Origin: CAZDXJ01 sp964509475
GTDB taxonomy: Bacteria > Pseudomonadota > Gammaproteobacteria > Methylococcales > Methylomonadaceae
Assembly (NCBI GenBank): GCA_964509475.1
Contig: CAZDXJ010000002.1
Span: 1-64,000 of the forward strand
Direction of reading: 5' to 3'
DNA length: 64,000 nucleotides
Positions 24,967 through 34,395 of this stretch are shown one piece after another. The translations under genes were made by a program, and so were the position numbers. The notes beneath the pieces are model-generated. The model was not told where the DNA came from. It saw only the letters and a list, made by a program, of their open reading frames with translations, and did no database searches. How positions within the stretch are numbered: position 1 is the first letter of the stretch; every line of letters begins with the position of its first letter.

Positions 24967-25538
24967 ACCAAACAACACAAAACAAATGGGATGCCTGTTA
25001 CAGCCAGAATAAAACCCCACCCGAAGTCGCGGGCATATTACGGGAAAATGATTTCTTGTTGCCGGAAACCGGCACGGCCCTGGATTTAGCCTGCGGTCTC
25101 GGTGCAAACGCCTTGTTTCTGGCAAAACGAGGTCTGACCGTAACGGCTTTGGATATTTCAGAGGTGGCACTGCAATCTGTATCTGCGCAGGCGGCGTTAG
25201 AACAACTGATCATCGATACCCGGGTCTGCGATATTCAGGCCGATACACTGCCAAAACAGGCTTATGATGTCATTATTATAAGCCGTTTTCTTGACCGTTC
25301 GCTCAACAATGCGATAATAGAAGGTTTGAAACCGGATGGCCTGCTGTTTTACCAGACCTTTACATGCGAAAAAACCCATGTTTACGGCCCGAAAAACCCG
25401 CATTATCGGTTACAACCTAACGAATTGCTGAAACTGTTCGCGCCATTGCGGGCCGTTTTTTATCGGGAATACGGCCTGATTGGCCATTCAGACTACGGCT
25501 TGAGAAACGAAGCCCAATTTATAGGACAAAAATCTTAG
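24963..25538 (+). CDS. Class I SAM-dependent methyltransferase (TehB-like)
   Basis: A 191-residue methyltransferase. The SAM-binding motif I is ALDLACGLGANALFLAKRG near residue 38, followed by the acidic TALDISEVAL. The fold resembles TehB-type and small thiol/tellurite methyltransferases; the substrate is not known. The start overlaps lysR by 4 nt and the stop TAG shares its last base with the GTG start of typA, so lysR, this gene and typA may be one transcript. Confidence 0.82.
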   Translation: MNQTTQNKWDACYSQNKTPPEVAGILRENDFLLPETGTALDLACGLGANALFLAKRGLTVTALDISEVALQSVSAQAALEQLIIDTRVCDIQADTLPKQAYDVIIISRFLDRSLNNAIIEGLKPDGLLFYQTFTCEKTHVYGPKNPHYRLQPNELLKLFAPLRAVFYREYGLIGHSDYGLRNEAQFIGQKS

Positions 25539-27355
25539 TGATAGAACATATTAGAAACATAGCCATCATCGCCCACGTCGATCATGGTAAAACCACATTG
25601 GTGGATAAATTACTGCAACAATCCGGAACTTTTGCCGCCCACGAAAGTGTTTCGGAACGCGTCATGGATTCCAACGATCTGGAAAAGGAACGCGGTATCA
25701 CCATCCTGGCAAAAAACACTGCAATCGATTGGAACGGCTATCATATCAATATCGTGGACACACCGGGACACGCAGACTTTGGTGGTGAGGTGGAACGGGT
25801 TTTGTCGATGGTCGATTCGGTATTGTTACTGGTTGACGCCGTTGATGGCCCCATGCCCCAGACCCGTTTCGTGACCCAAAAAGCGTTTGCACTCGGCCTG
25901 AAACCCATTGTCGTCATCAACAAAATTGACCGGCCCGGTGCCCGGCCCGACTGGGTTCTGGATCAAACCTTCGATCTGTTTGATCGCCTGGGTGCAACCG
26001 ATGAACAACTGGATTTTCCGGTCATTTATGCATCGGCATTAAACGGTTATGCCGGTGAGGATGAACAGATCACATCCGGCGACATGACACCGCTGTTTGA
26101 AACGATCATCAATAAAGTCAAGCCGCCAAACGTTGATCTGGAGGGCCCTTTCCAGATGCAGGTCAGCAGTCTGGATTACAATGCCTACGTTGGCGTCATC
26201 GGTATAGGCCGTATCCAGCGCGGCACCCTTAAAGCCAATACGCCCTTGACGGTTATCAGCCGCGATAGGCAACAACGCAATGCGCGTATATTGCAGATTT
26301 TCGGTTTTCATGGTCTGGAACGGGTTGAAGTCCCGGAAGCCAAAGCCGGTGATATCATCGCCTTTACCGGCATCGACAAACTGGAAATTTCCGATACCCT
26401 GTGCCATCCGGACAGCGTGGAGGCGTTACCGCCACTGACCGTTGACGAACCGACCGTCAGCATGACGTTTCAGGTCAACACTTCACCCTTCGCCGGCCGC
26501 GAGGGCAAATACCTCACCTCCCGGCAAATCCGCGACCGCCTGCACCGGGAATTGCAACATAATGTCGCGTTACGGGTTGAAGACACCAACGATCCGGACA
26601 AATTCAAGGTTTCCGGACGCGGTGAACTGCATTTATCGATTCTGATTGAGAATATGCGCCGTGAAGGTTATGAGCTTGGCGTTTCCCGCCCGGAAGTCAT
26701 CATCCGGGAAATCGATGGTGAAAAACAGGAACCTTACGAGAGGGTAACCATCGAAGTTGAGGAACAACACCAGGGCACGGTCATGGAAAAAATTGGCGAA
26801 AGGAAAGGCGAATTATTGAATATGGTTCCGGATGGGAAAGGACGCATCCGCCTGGAATACATGATGCCGTCACGTGGCCTTATCGGTTTTCAAACCGAAT
26901 TCATGACTGCAACCTCCGGTTCCGGCTTGCTTTATCATGTTTTTGACCACTATGGCCCGATCAAACCCGGCCTGGTTGGAGGCCGCCAGAATGGTGTCTT
27001 GATCGCCAATGTACAAGGCAAGGCGCTGGCCTTTGCCCTGTTTAATTTACAGGAACGGGGTAAATTATTTCTTGTGCATGGCGATGAAGTTTATGAAGGT
27101 ATGCTGGTGGGCATACACAGCCGCAACAACGATTTGGTCGTCAACCCGACAAAAGCCAAGCAATTGACCAATATCCGCGCCGCCGGCAACGATGAGAACC
27201 TGATCCTGACACCCATCCAGAAAATGACGCTGGAACAGGCGCTGGAATTCATCGATGACGATGAACTGGTCGAAGTGACACCAGAGTCCATCCGTCTGCG
27301 TAAAAAATTATTGCTGGAACATGAAAGGAAAAGAGCTTCCCGCAATGCGGCATAA
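25538..27355 (+). CDS. typA: Ribosome-associated GTPase TypA/BipA
   Basis: A translational GTPase (605 aa) related to EF-G that binds the ribosome under stress and aids 50S assembly at low temperature. It has G1 AHVDHGKTT at residues 11-19, the switch II motif VDTPGHADFGGEVERV, and NKIDRPGARP. The C-terminal EF-G-like domains end with a basic tail. The start is GTG at 25538, giving the conserved MIEHIRNIAIIAHVDHGK; it overlaps the previous stop (TAGTG). Confidence 0.96.
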   Translation: MIEHIRNIAIIAHVDHGKTTLVDKLLQQSGTFAAHESVSERVMDSNDLEKERGITILAKNTAIDWNGYHINIVDTPGHADFGGEVERVLSMVDSVLLLVDAVDGPMPQTRFVTQKAFALGLKPIVVINKIDRPGARPDWVLDQTFDLFDRLGATDEQLDFPVIYASALNGYAGEDEQITSGDMTPLFETIINKVKPPNVDLEGPFQMQVSSLDYNAYVGVIGIGRIQRGTLKANTPLTVISRDRQQRNARILQIFGFHGLERVEVPEAKAGDIIAFTGIDKLEISDTLCHPDSVEALPPLTVDEPTVSMTFQVNTSPFAGREGKYLTSRQIRDRLHRELQHNVALRVEDTNDPDKFKVSGRGELHLSILIENMRREGYELGVSRPEVIIREIDGEKQEPYERVTIEVEEQHQGTVMEKIGERKGELLNMVPDGKGRIRLEYMMPSRGLIGFQTEFMTATSGSGLLYHVFDHYGPIKPGLVGGRQNGVLIANVQGKALAFALFNLQERGKLFLVHGDEVYEGMLVGIHSRNNDLVVNPTKAKQLTNIRAAGNDENLILTPIQKMTLEQALEFIDDDELVEVTPESIRLRKKLLLEHERKRASRNAA

Positions 27356-27367
27356 AGTTAAATCACG

Positions 27368-27389
27368 CCCGGCTCAAATAGCGGCCGGG
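27368..27389. terminator. Small hairpin between typA and hisB
   Basis: CCCGGC (27368-27373) pairs with GCCGGG (27384-27389) in the 62-nt gap between typA and hisB. There is no U-tract, so it may be a weak attenuator or only a structured spacer. Confidence 0.3.
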
Positions 27390-27417
27390 TTCATTGATAA
27401 ACAGAGAGTCAAGGCGG

Positions 27418-28011
27418 ATGCAACAGCGTAGCGCAACTATCGAACGTAATACCCTGGAAACCCAAATCCGTATCAAAATCAACCTGGACGGTCAGGGTCA
27501 ATCGGCGTTTGTCACCGGAGTTCCATTCCTTGACCATATGCTCGATCAAGTGGCCCGGCATGGTCTAATCGATCTGGATATCCGTGCCAAAGGCGATTTG
27601 CACATCGATGCCCATCATACCGTCGAAGACATCGGCATTACCCTGGGTCAGGCATTCTCAAGCGCATTGGCCGATAAAAAAGGCATCTGCCGTTATGGTC
27701 ATGCTTATGTACCACTGGATGAAGCCCTGTCCCGGGTGGTCGTGGATTTTTCCGGACGCCCCGGTTTGTTTTACGAGGTCAGCTATCCCCGGGCAATGAT
27801 CGGCAGCTTTGATGTCGACTTGTTGCGCGAATTTTTTCAGGGTTTTGTGAATCACGCAGGCATAACCCTGCATATCGACAATCTGAAAGGCACTAACGCC
27901 CATCATATCGCCGAAACCCTTTTCAAGGCATTGGGGCGGGCATTACGCATGGCCGTTGCCATTGACCCAGGTATGCAAGGCATCCTGCCTTCCACTAAAG
28001 GCCATTTATAA
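27418..28011 (+). CDS. hisB: Imidazoleglycerol-phosphate dehydratase
   Basis: Monofunctional HisB (197 aa) catalyses the sixth step of histidine synthesis, dehydrating IGP to imidazole acetol phosphate. Metal-binding His motifs are clear: FLDHMLDQ, DAHHTVEDIGI and NAHHIAETLFKA. The ATG at 27418 gives the length and N-terminus of Pseudomonas HisB; an upstream TTG adds eight residues. No other his gene follows. An R1 element begins 14 nt after the stop, apparently cutting off any downstream operon partner. Confidence 0.93.
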   Translation: MQQRSATIERNTLETQIRIKINLDGQGQSAFVTGVPFLDHMLDQVARHGLIDLDIRAKGDLHIDAHHTVEDIGITLGQAFSSALADKKGICRYGHAYVPLDEALSRVVVDFSGRPGLFYEVSYPRAMIGSFDVDLLREFFQGFVNHAGITLHIDNLKGTNAHHIAETLFKALGRALRMAVAIDPGMQGILPSTKGHL

Positions 28012-28025
28012 ATATCAAAACATTC

Positions 28026-28207
28026 GTACCAACTCCCCCTCTGAAAAGCAGGTGTAGGTTGTTGATTTATCAGGCTTGCCCAGCCCTTCCACGGAAGAGC
28101 TGGGCTTGCATAATTTGGGATGTTATGCAAAACGACAGGGATGTATTCACGTGTCCTGATAAATCAATAACCTGCGACGGCTACAACACAATCGGGTGAG
28201 TAGTTAC
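28026..28207 (-). repeat. R1 interspersed element, copy 2 (hairpin site filled)
   Basis: A full-length R1 element (182 bp) in inverse orientation to copies 1 and 3. The termini are GTACCAACTCCCCC on the left and GGGTGAGTAGTTAC (28194-28207) on the right. Inside it the 24-nt hairpin (28080-28103) is flanked by direct GCTTGC copies (28074-28079, 28104-28109). No matching target duplication was found outside the ends. Confidence 0.75.
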
Positions 28208-28285
28208 GACTATTTTTAAATTATGTGAGAACGCCCCCCTGGTTAAAAGTTTTATTGTTTTCCAGCACACATTCGCCCAATGCAA

Positions 28286-30115
28286 TCACTCGACTGTTAC
28301 CGCTTTTGCCAGGTTTCGCGGTTGATCGACATCGGTTCCTTTCAAGACCGCGACATGGTAAGCGAGTAACTGTAAGGGAATAACATACAGAATTGGTGCG
28401 ATTTCCTTGGCAACTTTGGGTATGCGGATAATTTCAACCTGGGCATCGGCTTCCGGCTGCAAGGTTTCGTCCATGAACACAATAAGTTGGCCACCTCTGG
28501 CGCGCACTTCCTGTAAGTTGGAACGTAATTTTTCCAGCAAATTGTTATTGGGCGCAACCGCAATCACCGGCATATCGGCATCAATCAACGCCAACGGCCC
28601 ATGTTTCAACTCTCCCGCCGGATAAGCCTCGGCATGGATATACGATATTTCCTTTAGTTTCAAGGCACCTTCCATCGCAATAGGATAATGCGTTCCCCGA
28701 CCCAAAAACAGGGCATGATTTTTTTCCGCAAAAGATTCGGACAAGCACTTGATCGGTTCGTTTAAATTTAAAACTTTTTCGATAATGCCGGGCAAGCTGA
28801 ATAAATCGGATACAATTTTCCGCTCGATCCGGGCTTCCAGTTTAAAGCGCCGACCCAACGCAATAACCAGCAACATCAATGCAACCAGTTGAGTCGTAAA
28901 GGCTTTGGTGGAGGCAACTCCGATTTCCGGACCGGCGCGGGTCATCAAGATTAAATCCGATGCACGGGTCAAAGAACTTTCAGCAACATTGCAGATAGCC
29001 AAAGCGTATTTTGCTCCCAACCGCTTCGCTTCTTGCAATGCCGCCAATGTATCCGCAGTTTCCCCCGATTGCGATAGGGTAACAATGAGCGTGTTTTGCG
29101 CCAATACCGGATTTCTATAACGAAATTCGCTGGCGACTTCGATCGAGCAGGGCACACCCGCCAGTTTTTCCAGCCAGTACCGTGCTACCATGCCAGCATG
29201 GTAACTGGTCCCACAAGCGATAATTTGTACCGATTGAACCTGGTCAAATACAGCTCCGGCATTATGCCCGAACACATTTTCCTGCAAGCGCCCATCAATA
29301 AAACGGCCTTCCAGGGTTTCCGAAACAGCCCAGGGCTGCTCGAATATTTCCTTGAGCATGTAATGCCGATACGCGCCTTTGTCTACCGCATCCGCCGTTA
29401 ACTGACTTTGTTTTATCGGCCTTTCAACAAGCTCACCTTGCTCATTGTAAATAACGATCCGGTTGGTTTTGAGCTCGGCGATATCGCCATCTTCAAGAAA
29501 AATGAAGCGTTGGGTGACCGGCAACAGGGCGGCAACGTCCGAGGCTATAAAATATTCGCCCAGCCCCACCCCGATTACAAGCGGGCTGCCTTTGCGGCAA
29601 GCAATCAAGGTATCCGGCGAATCACGTTCTATAACACCCAGGGCATAAGCCCCCTGTAAAGACCTGACCGTGTTGCTCACCGCCATCAGCAAATTATCGG
29701 TATTTTGCAATTCGGCATCAATCTGATGCACAATCACTTCGGTATCGGTTTCCGAGGTAAACCGGTATCCCTGATTTAACTGATCGCAACGTAGAGCTTC
29801 ATGGTTTTCAATGATGCCATTATGCACCACCGCCACCCGATTACGGCAGACATGAGGATGCGCGTTATGGGTACTGGGTTTGCCGTGCGTTGCCCAGCGG
29901 GTATGGGCGATTCCGGTTGTTCCCTGCAGCGGTTGCCGGGCCAGCAAGGCTTCCAGTTCCGCTACTTTTCCAAGTTGTCTTTTCCGGTGTATCGTTCTCT
30001 TGTCCACAACCGCGACGCCTGCCGAATCATAACCCCGGTATTCCAGCCTTTTCAGACCCTCCAAAAGGATGGGCAAGACATTGCGTTGCGCTACCGCACC
30101 CACGATTCCACACAT
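28286..30115 (-). CDS. glmS: Glutamine--fructose-6-phosphate aminotransferase (isomerizing)
   Basis: GlmS (609 aa) makes glucosamine-6-phosphate from fructose-6-phosphate and glutamine, the entry to cell-wall amino sugars. The N-terminal class II glutaminase starts MCGIVGAVAQRN with catalytic Cys; two SIS domains follow (ACGTSYHAG, LSQSGETADTL, LGRGTHYPIA). The ATG at 30115 is preceded by CAGGAG and lies 2 nt after the glmU stop; it gives the E. coli length. The end KAVTVE is the family C-terminus. No glmS ribozyme is expected in this lineage and none was seen. Confidence 0.97.
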   Translation of the reverse strand: MCGIVGAVAQRNVLPILLEGLKRLEYRGYDSAGVAVVDKRTIHRKRQLGKVAELEALLARQPLQGTTGIAHTRWATHGKPSTHNAHPHVCRNRVAVVHNGIIENHEALRCDQLNQGYRFTSETDTEVIVHQIDAELQNTDNLLMAVSNTVRSLQGAYALGVIERDSPDTLIACRKGSPLVIGVGLGEYFIASDVAALLPVTQRFIFLEDGDIAELKTNRIVIYNEQGELVERPIKQSQLTADAVDKGAYRHYMLKEIFEQPWAVSETLEGRFIDGRLQENVFGHNAGAVFDQVQSVQIIACGTSYHAGMVARYWLEKLAGVPCSIEVASEFRYRNPVLAQNTLIVTLSQSGETADTLAALQEAKRLGAKYALAICNVAESSLTRASDLILMTRAGPEIGVASTKAFTTQLVALMLLVIALGRRFKLEARIERKIVSDLFSLPGIIEKVLNLNEPIKCLSESFAEKNHALFLGRGTHYPIAMEGALKLKEISYIHAEAYPAGELKHGPLALIDADMPVIAVAPNNNLLEKLRSNLQEVRARGGQLIVFMDETLQPEADAQVEIIRIPKVAKEIAPILYVIPLQLLAYHVAVLKGTDVDQPRNLAKAVTVE

Positions 30116-30117
30116 GC

Positions 30118-31488
30118 TCAAGACTCCTGTTTCTTGGGCCTTTTCCAGCCGGCAATACTTATCTGTTTCGCCCTTGTCAAAGTCAATTGATTATCCGGTG
30201 CCTCCTTGCTGATCGTGGAACCGGCACCAATGGTCGCATTTTCTCCGATTGTGACCGGAGCAATCAATTGGGCGTTGGAACCAATAAAAGCCCTGTTGCC
30301 GATAATTGTCTGATATTTGTTAGCGCCATCATAATTGCAAGTTATCGTGCCGGCGCCAATATTGACCTGCTCGCCGACCCGGGCATCACCGATATAACTG
30401 AGGTGATTGATTTTGCTGCCTGCAGCAACGGCAGTTTTTTTGATTTCCACAAAATTACCGATATGTACCTGTGCTGCCAACTCGGTTTGCGGTCTCAGCC
30501 GTGCGAAGGGACCAATCCGGCTGCCCGCCCCGATATAGGCCTGGTCAATAATGCAATTCGGTAAAATTTCCACATCGTCAGCGATAACCGAATCACGAAT
30601 GATACTGTTTGCACCAATGCGTACACGGTTACCCAGGCGAATATTACCTTGCAGAATCACATTGGCATCAATTTCTATATCGCTCCCAGCCTGTTCCAGG
30701 CGGCCACGCAAATCGAAACGAGTTGGATCATACAGCGTCACCCCTTGCTGCATGAGCTGCTGCGCCTGCTGCCGTTGGTAAACACGTTCCAGATGGGCCA
30801 GCTGTATTTTGTCATTGACACCCAGTACTTCATCCGGATTTTGCGCGCCCACTGTGGCAATGGCAAAACCATCATGAACCGCCATGGCGATAATATCGGT
30901 CAAATAATACTCTTTTTGGGCATTGTTGTTTTTTAGCCGCGTCAGCCAATTTTTCAATGGCTTGCCCGGCACAGCCATAATACCGGTATTGACTTCGTCA
31001 ATCGCCTTGATCGTGCCGGAAGCGTCTTTTTCCTCGACGATTTGTATGACCTTGCCGGATGTATCCCGAATGATTCTTCCATAACCCCGTGGGTCATCCA
31101 GGTGAACAGTCAACAAGGCCATTGTTTTGGAACCAACTTCGTTCAGCAAGGCTTCAATAGTAGCTAACTCAAGCAAAGGCACATCACCATACAAAATCAA
31201 CACATGATCTTCATCATGAATATGATCGATTGCCTGTTGCACGGCATGTCCGGTACCCAGACGCTGGGCCTGTTCTATCCAGCTTACCGGTAATGCCGCC
31301 AATTCTTCCAGTACCTGGTCAGCACCATGCCCATAGACAACATAAACCTTATTGTCTGGCAATCGGAAACTGGTATTGGCAACATGCTCTAACAAGGTTG
31401 TCCCTGCAATCTTGTGTAAAACCTTGGGTTTTTCCGAACGCATGCGGGTACCTTGTCCGGCGGCAAGAATAATGGTTTTGATATTCAT
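30118..31488 (-). CDS. glmU: Bifunctional UDP-GlcNAc pyrophosphorylase / GlcN-1-P acetyltransferase
   Basis: GlmU (456 aa) acetylates glucosamine-1-phosphate and couples it to UTP to give UDP-GlcNAc, the precursor of peptidoglycan, LPS and the polysaccharide cluster at 14-24 kb. The N-terminal uridylyltransferase has LAAGQGTRM and KPKVLHKIAG; the C-terminal half is a left-handed beta-helix with hexapeptide repeats, including NYDGANKYQT. The ATG at 31488 follows AAGGAG at 5-nt spacing. It lies between atpC and glmS, the usual order. Confidence 0.97.
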   Translation of the reverse strand: MNIKTIILAAGQGTRMRSEKPKVLHKIAGTTLLEHVANTSFRLPDNKVYVVYGHGADQVLEELAALPVSWIEQAQRLGTGHAVQQAIDHIHDEDHVLILYGDVPLLELATIEALLNEVGSKTMALLTVHLDDPRGYGRIIRDTSGKVIQIVEEKDASGTIKAIDEVNTGIMAVPGKPLKNWLTRLKNNNAQKEYYLTDIIAMAVHDGFAIATVGAQNPDEVLGVNDKIQLAHLERVYQRQQAQQLMQQGVTLYDPTRFDLRGRLEQAGSDIEIDANVILQGNIRLGNRVRIGANSIIRDSVIADDVEILPNCIIDQAYIGAGSRIGPFARLRPQTELAAQVHIGNFVEIKKTAVAAGSKINHLSYIGDARVGEQVNIGAGTITCNYDGANKYQTIIGNRAFIGSNAQLIAPVTIGENATIGAGSTISKEAPDNQLTLTRAKQISIAGWKRPKKQES

Positions 31489-31581
31489 TATGCTCCTTGA
31501 GATCAGGCTATTATCATTGTTCAATTTCCATTGACAGATGTCTCCATTTTAGACAAGGCTGCTGAATTTTTCATGTTAATT

Positions 31582-31625
31582 AAAAAAAGCCCGACAATAT
31601 GAGGGTAACCATATTACCGGGCTTT
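31582..31625 (-). terminator. Rho-independent terminator of the ATP synthase operon
   Basis: On the minus strand a 16-nt arm (complement of 31610-31625, AAAGCCCGGTAATATG) pairs with the complement of 31586-31601 with two internal mismatches, followed by seven T (complement of 31582-31588). It is 24 nt after the atpC stop and separates the atp operon from glmU. Confidence 0.9.
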
Positions 31626-31649
31626 CAAGCCTTTTTGAGGCGTAATCGA

Positions 31650-32072
31650 CTACCCGCCCCGTTTTCTCAATCTATCCAGGGTTCTTAGTTGCATAACGGC
31701 TTCAGCAAGTCGCGCCTGGGCTTTTGCATAATCAATTTGCCCGGATTTGTCCGCCAGCGCCTCTTCAGCCCTGGCTTTCGCCTCCAGAGCTGCGACTTCA
31801 TCAATATCCTTGGCGCGTATTGCCGTATCGGTCAATATCGTCACTAAATGTGGCTGTACTTCGATCATACCACCTGAAACATAAAATGGATGTTGTTCGG
31901 TTTCACTCACTTTGACCCGCACTTCACCCGGCACCAGCCTGGAAATAAAAGGTGCGTGCCGCGGCGTAATGCCGACTTCACCCATCTCAGCCGGGGCGAA
32001 TACCATCTCGGCGAGCCCCGAATAAAGTTCTTGTTCAGCGCTTACGATATCAACATGAATTGTCATGGGCAT
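31650..32072 (-). CDS. atpC: ATP synthase F1 epsilon subunit
   Basis: Epsilon (140 aa) is part of the central stalk and regulates ATP hydrolysis. The start MPMTIHVDIVSAEQELYSG aligns with E. coli epsilon; GITPRHAPFISRLVPG is the conserved beta-domain segment. The ATG at 32072 follows AGGTGG at 5-nt spacing; a second ATG two codons later is possible. It is the last gene of the operon, 24 nt after atpD and before a strong terminator. Confidence 0.95.
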   Translation of the reverse strand: MPMTIHVDIVSAEQELYSGLAEMVFAPAEMGEVGITPRHAPFISRLVPGEVRVKVSETEQHPFYVSGGMIEVQPHLVTILTDTAIRAKDIDEVAALEAKARAEEALADKSGQIDYAKAQARLAEAVMQLRTLDRLRKRGG

Positions 32073-32096
32073 AATTTCCACCTGTGGCTACCGCCT

Positions 32097-33473
32097 TTAC
32101 ATACCTTTCGCTTTTTCTATCGCTTCGTCAATCGTACCCACCATATAAAAGGCCTGTTCCGGCAAATCATCATATTCACCTTCGACAATGCCTTTGAAGC
32201 CGGCAATGGTATCTTTTAATGGCACATACTTACCTGGGGAACCGGTAAACACTTCCGCGACAAAAAATGGTTGTGACAGAAAGCGCTGAATTTTACGCGC
32301 TCTGGACACGGTCAGTTTATCTTCCTCGGACAATTCATCCATGCCCAAAATAGCGATAATATCACGCAACTCCTTGTACCGCTGCAAAGTACCCTGTACC
32401 TTACGGGCAACATCATAATGTTCCTGACCAATCACCAATGGATCAAGCTGACGGCTGGTTGAATCCAGAGGATCCACCGCCGGATAAATACCCAGTTCGG
32501 CAATCTGCCTGGACAATACCACGGTTGCATCGAGATGCGCGAATGTCGTTGCCGGTGATGGGTCGGTCAAATCATCGGCAGGCACATAAACCGCCTGAAT
32601 CGACGTGATCGATCCGGTTTTGGTTGAGGTGATACGTTCCTGAAGTACACCCATTTCTTCAGCCAGGTTGGGCTGATAACCTACCGCCGATGGCATACGG
32701 CCCAACAGTGCCGACACCTCCGTACCGGCCAGGGTATAACGGTAAATATTATCGACGAAAAACAATACATCCCGGCCTTCTTCCCGGAAATATTCCGCCA
32801 TCGTCAAACCGGTCAAAGCGACACGCAAACGGTTACCCGGTGGCTCGTTCATCTGCCCGTAAACCAATGATACTTTATCGATAACATTGGAATCGGTCAT
32901 TTCATGATAGAAATCGTTACCTTCCCGGGTACGCTCACCAACCCCGGCAAATACCGAAAAACCACTGTGTTCTATGGCAATGTTACGAATCAATTCCATC
33001 ATATTGACCGTCTTGCCCACGCCGGCACCACCGAACAAGCCGACCTTGCCACCTTTGGCAAAAGGACAAACCAAATCAATAACCTTGATACCGGTTTCCA
33101 ATAATTCATTGGCTGGCGCCTGCTCCTCATAAGAGGGGGCTTTACGGTGAATGCCCCATTTTTCCTTCTCGCCAATCGGTCCTTTTTCGTCAATAGGCTG
33201 TCCCAAAACATTCATGATGCGGCCCAGGGTTTCCCTGCCCACCGGTACCGAGATAGCGCTTCCTGTGTTGTCAACCGCCAGGCCACGGCTTAAACCATCC
33301 GTCGAACCCATGGCAATGGTTCTGACGACACCATCACCCAACTGTTGTTGCACTTCCAAAACAATATCCCTGTCTTCGACGTTCAACGCGTCATATACTT
33401 TTGGCAGGCTTTCCCGCGGAAATTCCACGTCAACTACCGCACCAATAATTTGAACGATTTTACCCGAACTCAT
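32097..33473 (-). CDS. atpD: ATP synthase F1 beta subunit
   Basis: The catalytic subunit (458 aa). Walker A is GGAGVGKTV near residue 150, the catalytic Glu lies in GVGERTREGND, and Walker B ends in VLFFVDNIYRYT. The DELSEEDKLTV segment in the C-terminal domain is the conserved DELSEED lever that contacts gamma. Length and sequence are those of the family. Confidence 0.98.
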   Translation of the reverse strand: MSSGKIVQIIGAVVDVEFPRESLPKVYDALNVEDRDIVLEVQQQLGDGVVRTIAMGSTDGLSRGLAVDNTGSAISVPVGRETLGRIMNVLGQPIDEKGPIGEKEKWGIHRKAPSYEEQAPANELLETGIKVIDLVCPFAKGGKVGLFGGAGVGKTVNMMELIRNIAIEHSGFSVFAGVGERTREGNDFYHEMTDSNVIDKVSLVYGQMNEPPGNRLRVALTGLTMAEYFREEGRDVLFFVDNIYRYTLAGTEVSALLGRMPSAVGYQPNLAEEMGVLQERITSTKTGSITSIQAVYVPADDLTDPSPATTFAHLDATVVLSRQIAELGIYPAVDPLDSTSRQLDPLVIGQEHYDVARKVQGTLQRYKELRDIIAILGMDELSEEDKLTVSRARKIQRFLSQPFFVAEVFTGSPGKYVPLKDTIAGFKGIVEGEYDDLPEQAFYMVGTIDEAIEKAKGM

Positions 33474-33520
33474 TGTGTCGTCCTCTTAAAATTCTTTTTC
33501 TGTCAATTCGTTTTATCTGC

Positions 33521-34384
33521 TTAAACGGCAGCAGCGCCCGCGACAATTTCCGAAATTTCCTGCGTAATAGCCGCCTGTCTCGCTTTATTGTAAACAAGCT
33601 GCAATTCATCAATAAGATTGCCGGCGTTATCCGATGCGCTTTTCATTGCAACCATACGCGCCGCCTGCTCACAAGCGTTATTTTCCACCAACCCTTGATA
33701 AACGATGGACTCAATGTAACGGCTCAGCAAATTTTCCAGAACTTCCTTGGCATCCGGCTCATACAAATAATCCCAGTGGCCTTTCAGTTCCTCATCAATT
33801 TCCTCGGTTACCACAGGAAGCAGTTTATCCAGCAAAGGCTTTTGTGTCATGGTGTTGACAAACTCGTTATACACAACATGCAACTCATCGATCCGGCCTT
33901 CGGCAAACGCGTCCAGCATGATTTTCAAAACACCAACAATATCTTCAAGATGCGGCGTATCACCCAATTTTGTGACCTGGCCGACAATATTAGCGCCGAG
34001 ACTGGAAAAAAAACTGGTCGCTTTGCTGCCAATTGTGCAAATATCCATTTCGATACCCGCCTCATCCCATTGCTGCATCTGTTTGAGGGTTTTTCTGAAC
34101 AGATTGGCATTCAGCCCACCACACAAGCCCCGATCCGATGAAATGATGATCATGCCAACCCGTTTTACATCACGCACATTGAAAAACTCATGCCGGTATT
34201 CCGGATTGGCATGTGCCAGATGTTTTATAATTCTGGCAATTTTCTGAGAATAAGGGCGCGTCGCCTGCATTTTCGCCTGAGTTTTACGCATTTTACTCGC
34301 GGCAACCATTTCCATTGCCCGGGTAATTTTTTGCGTATTTTTAATGCTTGCGATTTTGGTGCGTATCTCTTTACCTACAGCCAT
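33521..34384 (-). CDS. atpG: ATP synthase F1 gamma subunit
   Basis: Gamma (287 aa) forms the rotating shaft. It starts MAVGKEIRTKIASIKNTQKITRAMEMVAASKMRK, condensed here to the conserved NTQKITRAMEMVA motif, has the central SDRGLCGGLN motif, and ends in the conserved helix around YNKARQAAITQEISEIVAGAAAV. It is the seventh gene of the atp operon, 11 nt after atpA. Confidence 0.97.
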   Translation of the reverse strand: MAVGKEIRTKIASIKNTQKITRAMEMVAASKMRKTQAKMQATRPYSQKIARIIKHLAHANPEYRHEFFNVRDVKRVGMIIISSDRGLCGGLNANLFRKTLKQMQQWDEAGIEMDICTIGSKATSFFSSLGANIVGQVTKLGDTPHLEDIVGVLKIMLDAFAEGRIDELHVVYNEFVNTMTQKPLLDKLLPVVTEEIDEELKGHWDYLYEPDAKEVLENLLSRYIESIVYQGLVENNACEQAARMVAMKSASDNAGNLIDELQLVYNKARQAAITQEISEIVAGAAAV

Positions 34385-34395
34385 GAGCAGACCTT

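Noticed and set aside
28012..28285. glmS-type ribozyme or riboswitch near glmS
   Set aside because: This stretch is downstream of glmS and is explained by an R1 element; upstream of glmS there are only 2 nt to glmU.
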